Assembly: GCA_022707725.1 (NCBI GenBank) | Contig: JAKJAB010000115.1 | Location: forward strand, 1 to 9,475 | Direction: 5' to 3' | From: Chloroflexota bacterium | GTDB taxonomy: Bacteria > Chloroflexota > Anaerolineae > B4-G1 > SLSP01 | Length of the DNA: 9,475 nucleotides | Part shown: piece after piece, positions 5,528-9,475 of the stretch | Layout: every line of letters begins with the position of its first letter | How positions within the stretch are numbered: the stretch's first letter is position 1 | Position numbers and translations under genes: made by a program | The notes under the pieces: model-generated | The model's database searches: none | Told to the model about the DNA's origin: nothing | The model's input: only the letters and a program-made list of their open reading frames with translations

Positions 5528-6560
5528 TTTTCCGGCAGAAATACTTCACCGCGCGGCGGCGTTGCTCGAACAGCGCCGCCGCCCGTTGCTGATTTCTCAC
5601 CCGCGCCCTGACGGCGACACCATCGGCTGCGCGTTGGCTTTGCGATTGGCGCTCCTTCAGATAGGCAGCCAGCCTTTGCTGGCGTGCGTGCATCCCATCC
5701 CGGAAAACGTCGCTTATCTGCCGGGCGCAGAGACTTACGTCAGCGACGTTCCAGAAGACGTCGACATCGACCTTGTGATCGCCGTGGACATGAGCGATTT
5801 GAGCCGCACCGGTGGCATTTACAAAGATGCCTGGTGCGGGAAGTTTCCGTTGTTGGTCATCGATCACCACGCGACGAACGACGCTTTCGGAGATGTAAAC
5901 CTGGTCGATCCCGATGCGGCGGCGACGGCGCTGCCTCTCGCGGCGCTCATCGACGCGCTCGGCATCCCCTTGACCGGCGATATGGCGACGTGTCTGCTCG
6001 CCGCCGTGCTCACCGACACGCGTGGGTTGCGCACATCGAACACCTCGCCGGAAGTCCTGCGCTTCGTCGGGCAGTTGATCGAGGCCGGCGGCGACTATGC
6101 CGGCGTGATGGAAAAAACCCTGGATTCGATCCCATACCGGCAGATGCGCGGGTGGGCCGTGGCGCTTGACCGCCTGCAACTCGACGGTCAACTGGCCTGG
6201 GCCACCTTTCCGCTGGCCGAGAAGATCGCCCTGGGCATCGAAGACCACGACGACCTCGACCTGGGCAACCTGCTTAGCCGCGTGGCCGAAGCGAAGGTCA
6301 TGGTCACCTTTCTCGAAATGCGCGACGGCACGGTGAAAGTCAGCCTGCGCTCGCGGCCCGGCTACAACGTCGCGTGGATCGCCAAGGTGCTGGAGGGGGG
6401 TGGCCATCACCAGGCGGCCGGCTGCTCCGTGACCGGCGATCTGGACGCGGCGCAAGCCCGTGTGCTGCCTCTCGCCCGCCAAGAACTTGCGCAGCACCCT
6501 GGCGAAGGTTTAGGCGCAGCAGACAGCGCAACCTTTGCAAGGGTTTCCGCACGCCGCTGA
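5517..6560 (+). CDS. nrnA: DHH/DHHA1 phosphoesterase, NrnA-like (oligoribonuclease/pAp phosphatase)
   Basis: NrnA-type enzymes degrade 2-5 nt nano-RNAs and/or dephosphorylate 3'-phosphoadenosine 5'-phosphate, using two metal ions in the cytoplasm. With the ATG at 5517 the protein has 347 residues, normal for the family. Visible motifs are HPRPDGDT (28-35), VDMSD (second Asp site), IDHH (115-118, the DHH motif), a TDTRG motif, and in the C-terminal DHHA1 domain GGGHHQAAG (294-302), which binds substrate. The start is uncertain by a few codons. No Shine-Dalgarno sequence precedes it, the start lies inside the rbfA tail, and another in-frame ATG exists at 5505. Overlap with rbfA by 11 bases suggests termination-reinitiation. 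The usual operon position (rbfA-nrnA-truB) supports the assignment. Substrate preference cannot be read from the sequence. Confidence 0.93.
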   Translation: MTSSFPAEILHRAAALLEQRRRPLLISHPRPDGDTIGCALALRLALLQIGSQPLLACVHPIPENVAYLPGAETYVSDVPEDVDIDLVIAVDMSDLSRTGGIYKDAWCGKFPLLVIDHHATNDAFGDVNLVDPDAAATALPLAALIDALGIPLTGDMATCLLAAVLTDTRGLRTSNTSPEVLRFVGQLIEAGGDYAGVMEKTLDSIPYRQMRGWAVALDRLQLDGQLAWATFPLAEKIALGIEDHDDLDLGNLLSRVAEAKVMVTFLEMRDGTVKVSLRSRPGYNVAWIAKVLEGGGHHQAAGCSVTGDLDAAQARVLPLARQELAQHPGEGLGAADSATFARVSARR

Positions 6561-6590
6561 AGGCTGACTGCTGATCGCTGATAGCTAGGA
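6556..6590. repeat. Heptamer tandem repeat GCTGANN between nrnA and truB
   Basis: Four consecutive 7-base units, each GCTGA plus two variable bases, run from 6556 to 6583. A fifth, degenerate unit (GCTAGGA) runs to 6590, directly before the truB ATG. The first unit contains the nrnA stop codon (TGA 6558-6560), and the last supplies the only ribosome-binding-like AGGA for truB, almost touching its ATG. Confidence 0.65.
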
Positions 6591-7472
6591 ATGAACGGCT
6601 TTCTCATTATCAACAAACCCGCCGGCATCACCTCACACGACGTCGTCGATGCCGCGCGGCGGCTGGCCGGAACGCGCCGCATAGGACACGCTGGTACGCT
6701 CGATCCGCTGGCGACGGGCGTGCTTGTATTGGCGCTCGGCGCGGCGACGCGGCTTGTGCAGTTCATCGACGGCAGCGACAAGACCTACCGCGCCACCTTG
6801 CGCCTCGGCGAGACGACGACGACTTACGACGCCGACGGCGACCTCGTGGAACGCCGCCCGGTGACGGCGAGCCAGGCGGAGGTCGAAGCGGCGCTGGCGG
6901 GGTTCCGTGGGGCCATCGCGCAGATTCCGCCGATGTATTCCGCCGTCAAGGTGAAGGGGCAGAAGCTCTACAAGCTGGCGCGACAGGGGAAGGAGATCGA
7001 ACGCGCGCCGCGCCCCGTCACGATTCACCGCCTGGACGCGCTGGATTGGGCGCTGCCCGACGTGACCGTCGAAGTGGTCTGCTCGGCGGGGACGTACATC
7101 CGCAGCCTGGCCCACGACCTGGGCCAGGCGCTCGGCTGCGGCGCGCACCTGACCGCGCTCACCCGCACGGCAGCGGGCGAGTTTCGCCTGGAAGACAGCC
7201 ACACGTTGGAGGCGCTCGGTGCTTTGGCGCAAGCCGGGCGTCTGGAAGAAGTTCTTTTGCCGCCCGAGACCGCGCTTACGGCCCTGCCGGTGATTGTCAT
7301 CACGCCGGAACAAGAGCAGGCGGTGCGTTTCGGCCAGACGATAACGTTGGACGATGCGCCCGACGCCGAGATGGCGCAAGCGCGCGACGCCGTCGGACGG
7401 TTTATCGCTGTGATGCGCCCGGTCGAACCAGGTGTGTGGCGGCCTAAGATCGTCTTTGCGTCAGCAGATTGA
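6591..7472 (+). CDS. truB: tRNA pseudouridine-55 synthase TruB
   Basis: TruB converts U55 in the T-loop of elongator tRNAs to pseudouridine and also acts as a tRNA folding chaperone. The 293-residue protein has the expected N-terminal NKPAGITSHDVV (8-19), the catalytic motif GHAGTLDPLATGVL with Asp38 as nucleophile, the conserved Tyr-containing stretch PPMYSAVKVKGQKLYKLAR, and GTYIRSLAHDLG (167-178) with Arg171 near the active site. A C-terminal PUA-like domain (about 225-290) would grip the tRNA acceptor side. Length is typical. The ATG sits at the end of a heptamer repeat tract with only a poor ribosome binding site, so coupling to nrnA is likely. It is the last gene of the tightly packed part of the operon. 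Confidence 0.97.
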   Translation: MNGFLIINKPAGITSHDVVDAARRLAGTRRIGHAGTLDPLATGVLVLALGAATRLVQFIDGSDKTYRATLRLGETTTTYDADGDLVERRPVTASQAEVEAALAGFRGAIAQIPPMYSAVKVKGQKLYKLARQGKEIERAPRPVTIHRLDALDWALPDVTVEVVCSAGTYIRSLAHDLGQALGCGAHLTALTRTAAGEFRLEDSHTLEALGALAQAGRLEEVLLPPETALTALPVIVITPEQEQAVRFGQTITLDDAPDAEMAQARDAVGRFIAVMRPVEPGVWRPKIVFASAD

Positions 7473-7504
7473 GCAGATGCAGCAGATTTTCTTACGGTGC
7501 GTCA

Positions 7505-7588
7505 ATTCGCTGATTCGCTGATTCGCTTATTCGCTGACTCGCTGATTCGCTTATTCGCTGACTCGCTGATTCGCTTATTCGCTGACTC
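7505..7588. repeat. Octamer tandem array with 24-base higher-order period
   Basis: Ten full copies of an 8-base unit (ATTCGCTG and variants ACTCGCTG, ATTCGCTT) run from 7505 to 7584, with four bases of an eleventh. The variants recur every third unit, so the array is also three near-identical 24-base repeats (7505-7528, 7529-7552, 7553-7576; one base differs, at 7514), with a partial fourth. It fills most of the truB-methyltransferase gap and ends 17 bases before the next ATG. There are no spacers, so it is not CRISPR. The three equal periods point to recent expansion of a 24-base block that itself arose from octamers. The reverse strand would read as an Ile-Ser-Glu-Ser-Ala repeat, but this looks incidental. 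Confidence 0.92.
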
Positions 7589-7605
7589 TTTCTCACCGAG
7601 GTTTC

Positions 7606-8808
7606 ATGCCGGACGTTTATTTCAAGAAAACGATTGATTTTTATCACAGTGGGCACACCTTGCACTTCCACGTCGCGCAGGATTTGTTCAGCAGCCATCA
7701 GATCGATGTGGGCACGGCGCGGCTATTGCGAAGCCTGGCGGACGCGCCGCCTTTCGCCAAAATCCTCGACCTCGGCTGCGGCTACGGCCCCCTGGCGTTG
7801 ACGTTGAAGGCGCTGTATCCGGAGAGCGTCGTCCACGCGGTAGACCGGGACGCGCTCGCCGTGGTCTACACGCGCCAGAACGCGGCGCTGAACGGACTCG
7901 CGGGCGTCGAAGTCTACGGCAGCCTGGGTTACGACGACGTGCGCGAGCGGGACTTCGACCTCATCGTCTCCAACGTCCCCGGCAAGGCCGGCGAGACGGT
8001 CATCGCCAGTTTGCTGCGCGATGCCGTACACTTTCTGAAGCCGGGCGGCCTGGCCGCCATCGTCGCGGTGGCGGCGCTGGAAGGCGTTGTTGCGCAGGCA
8101 TTGGACGATCCGGGCATCGAAATCGCTTTCCAGGAAACGCGCTCCGGCCACGCGATCTTCCACTACCGTTTCACCGACGCCTATCGCGCTGCGCAGCCAC
8201 CGTTTGCCGGTGGGATGGCGCGGGGATTGTATCACCGGGATGTCGTTGAGATTACTGTCGGTGCACTGACCTTCCCGATGCAGACGGCGCGCGGCTTGCC
8301 GGAGTTCGATTCGCTCGGCTACGGCACGCTCCTGCTGCTGGACAATCTGGCGCGCTTGCAAAGGGGCGCTGCGAGGCGCGTGGTCATCCACAACCCCGGA
8401 CAGGGACACGTCCCCGTCGCGTTGTGGAAGCTGTTCAGCCCCGACGCCATCATCCTGGCGGACCGGGATTTGCTAGGCCTGCGTTACGCGCGTGAAAACC
8501 TCATCCAGAACGGCTGCCCCGCATCCCGGATTGTCGCCGCGCACCGGGCCGATTTGGCGCTGGAGGACGAGGCGCAGGCGGTCGATTTGATTGTTGGCCT
8601 TTTGCGCGAGGAAGAAGGCCCGGCGGCAGCGGAGCAGTTGGCGCGACAAGCCGCTGCGCTCCTCACGGCGGACGGCGCGCTTTGGCTGGTCGCCGGCTCG
8701 ACGCCCATCACCCGGCTGGAAAAGGCCATCGAGGCTGCCAAACTGCTGCACATTGTCAAACGCAAGCGTGACAACCGTATGAGCTTACTGATGATGCAGC
8801 GTAAATAA
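7606..8808 (+). CDS. RsmC/RlmG-like two-domain SAM-dependent methyltransferase
   Basis: This 400-residue protein is built of two Rossmann-type halves, as in the rRNA guanine-N2 methyltransferases RsmC and RlmG. The N-terminal half is intact: SAM motif I DLGCGYGP (55-62), an acidic motif II (VDRDALAV), and a motif IV-like SNVPGK (122-127) in place of the usual SNPP. The C-terminal half (about 225-400) shows the same plan, but motif I is replaced by HNPGQGH (262-268) and motif IV by GLLREE, so it is probably non-catalytic. In E. coli RsmC the N-terminal half is the degenerate one, so the order is reversed here. The substrate is unknown; an rRNA or tRNA base is a reasonable guess from context. 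GAGGT (7598-7602) lies three bases before the ATG. Repeats flank the gene on both sides. Confidence 0.82.
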   Translation: MPDVYFKKTIDFYHSGHTLHFHVAQDLFSSHQIDVGTARLLRSLADAPPFAKILDLGCGYGPLALTLKALYPESVVHAVDRDALAVVYTRQNAALNGLAGVEVYGSLGYDDVRERDFDLIVSNVPGKAGETVIASLLRDAVHFLKPGGLAAIVAVAALEGVVAQALDDPGIEIAFQETRSGHAIFHYRFTDAYRAAQPPFAGGMARGLYHRDVVEITVGALTFPMQTARGLPEFDSLGYGTLLLLDNLARLQRGAARRVVIHNPGQGHVPVALWKLFSPDAIILADRDLLGLRYARENLIQNGCPASRIVAAHRADLALEDEAQAVDLIVGLLREEEGPAAAEQLARQAAALLTADGALWLVAGSTPITRLEKAIEAAKLLHIVKRKRDNRMSLLMMQRK

Positions 8809-8820
8809 AAAGTTCCTCGA

Positions 8821-8871
8821 CGGATTAAACGGAACAAACGGGAAAATCCGTTAGAATCCGTTCGATCCGTT
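8821..8871. repeat. Repeated and inverted ATCCGTT/AACGGAT words before ribF
   Basis: Three 9-base units beginning CGG (8821-8829, 8830-8838, 8839-8847) are followed by three copies of ATCCGTT (8846-8852, 8856-8862, 8865-8871). The two blocks are complementary. CGGATT (8821-8826) can pair with AATCCG (8855-8860), and AACGGA (8828-8833) with TCCGTT (8847-8852), forming a 12-bp interrupted hairpin. No T-run follows, so it is not a typical terminator. Confidence 0.6.
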
Positions 8872-8894
8872 GAGGTAAATTCTAAGAATCACTT

Positions 8895-9475
8895 ATGTGG
8901 ATCAGACGGGATATCGAGCATTTGGCGTTGGCGGGGCCGACCGGCTTGACGATTGGCGCGTTCGATGGGGTGCATCGAGGGCATCAGGCGTTGATTCGCT
9001 GGATGGTCGCTGAGGCGCAGCAGGCCGGGATGGGCGCTGTGGCGCTGACCTTCGATCCGCTGCCGCGCCTGGTGCTGGGGCGCAGCAAAAACGGCGCGCT
9101 TTCCACGTTGGAGGAGCGCCTCGACTATATGGTTCCCCTGGGGCTGGATGGAGTGGTCGTGCTGCCGTTCGACCGTCACATAGCGGCGACCTCGGCGACG
9201 GATTTTGTGACCTGGTTGGTAGAAAAGCTGGCGATGGCAGGGTTGTGGGTCGGCCCGGACTTTGCCCTGGGCCACAACCACGAGGGCAACATCCCTTTCC
9301 TCGAAGCGATGGGCGCGCGGCTCGGGTTTACGGTAGCGCAGTTCGGCGAAAGCGCCTGTCGGGACGGCCTTCCCGTTCGCAGCAGCCGCATCCGTCACGC
9401 GCTGAAGAGCGGCGACCTGGCGCAGGCCAACGACTGCCTGGGACACCCTTACCGGTTGACCGGCATCGTCGAACA
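8895..9475 (+). CDS. ribF: Bifunctional riboflavin kinase/FAD synthetase RibF (5' part, runs off the window)
   Basis: RibF phosphorylates riboflavin to FMN and adenylylates FMN to FAD. The visible 193 codons have no stop and continue past 9475. The adenylyltransferase domain is clear: TIGAFDGVHRGHQ (about residues 19-31) is the nucleotide-binding HxGH motif, GPDFALGHNHEG is the family's conserved GxDFxxGH segment, and SSRIR near residue 165 is the ISSTxIR-like motif. The last residues, YRLTGIVE, look like the start of the riboflavin kinase domain. The ATG at 8895 is the first after an in-frame stop (TAA at 8883). No Shine-Dalgarno sequence is seen close to it; the nearest GAGGT lies about 20 bases away. 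A weak -10-like TAAATT (8876-8881) leaves open a very short leader. Its place downstream of truB is the classical one. Confidence 0.95.
   Translation, partial: MWIRRDIEHLALAGPTGLTIGAFDGVHRGHQALIRWMVAEAQQAGMGAVALTFDPLPRLVLGRSKNGALSTLEERLDYMVPLGLDGVVVLPFDRHIAATSATDFVTWLVEKLAMAGLWVGPDFALGHNHEGNIPFLEAMGARLGFTVAQFGESACRDGLPVRSSRIRHALKSGDLAQANDCLGHPYRLTGIVE

Noticed and set aside
5424..6497. Long open frame on the minus strand (357 codons) across rbfA end and nrnA
   Set aside because: It is antisense to motif-bearing nrnA, and its poly-Arg end is just the complement of the GAC/GAT tract.
7505..7588. CRISPR array
   Set aside because: Units are contiguous with no unique spacers and are only 8 or 24 bases long.
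7492..7698. Minus-strand frame with an Ile-Ser-Glu-Ser-Ala repeat
   Set aside because: The repetitive peptide comes from the 24-base tandem array being a multiple of three. The frame also runs into the methyltransferase start and shows no ribosome binding site or domain.

Overview
The window is one long co-directional (+ strand) stretch of the conserved bacterial nusA-infB transcription/translation operon. The order is: a small YvlD-like four-helix membrane protein; nusA; rnpM (ylxR); infB; rbfA; nrnA (DHH phosphoesterase); truB; an RsmC-like two-domain methyltransferase; and the 5' part of ribF, which runs off the right edge. The DNA is GC-rich. Three things together suggest a Chloroflexota (Anaerolineae-like) genome: a short IF2 with almost no N-terminal extension, a NusA with a long acidic extension, and short tandem repeats between genes. 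The phylum call is an inference from memory of such genomes, not a proven placement.

Layout. 1-92 holds two tandem short-loop hairpins, then a strong ribosome binding site. 93-482 is the membrane protein. 483-645 holds a near-consensus sigma70-type promoter (510-538), then a leader with a small hairpin (559-572) and a 12-bp terminator-like hairpin (575-605), before nusA at 646-2655. 2656-2911 is a 256-base gap with several nested RNA stems ending in a textbook intrinsic terminator (2864-2896), only 15 bases before rnpM. From rnpM (2912) to truB (ends 7472) the genes are tightly packed: rnpM and infB are 2 bases apart, infB and rbfA 10 bases apart, rbfA and nrnA overlap by 11 bases, and nrnA and truB are separated by a 30-base repeat tract. 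7473-7605 contains ten copies of an 8-base unit arranged as a 24-base higher-order repeat. The methyltransferase (7606-8808) follows, then an 86-base gap with repeated and inverted ATCCGTT/AACGGAT words, then ribF.

How the genes fit together. NusA controls pausing, termination and antitermination. RnpM is a small RNA-binding partner of RNase P. IF2 starts translation, RbfA matures the 30S subunit, NrnA finishes RNA decay (nano-RNA or pAp removal), and TruB makes tRNA pseudouridine-55. RibF makes FMN and FAD and is a common neighbour. rimP, usually directly before nusA, and the L7Ae-like ylxQ, often between rnpM and infB, are absent here.

The most interesting signal is regulatory. Both nusA and rnpM-infB are preceded by an intrinsic-terminator-like hairpin lying in the leader, with no convincing promoter between the hairpin and the start codon. 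Transcription must read through each one. NusA itself stimulates pausing and intrinsic termination, so the layout fits feedback attenuation at two points of its own operon. Also notable are the Asp-rich RbfA tail that contains the start of nrnA, the reversed catalytic/degenerate domain order of the RsmC-like enzyme, and three different families of intergenic short repeats.
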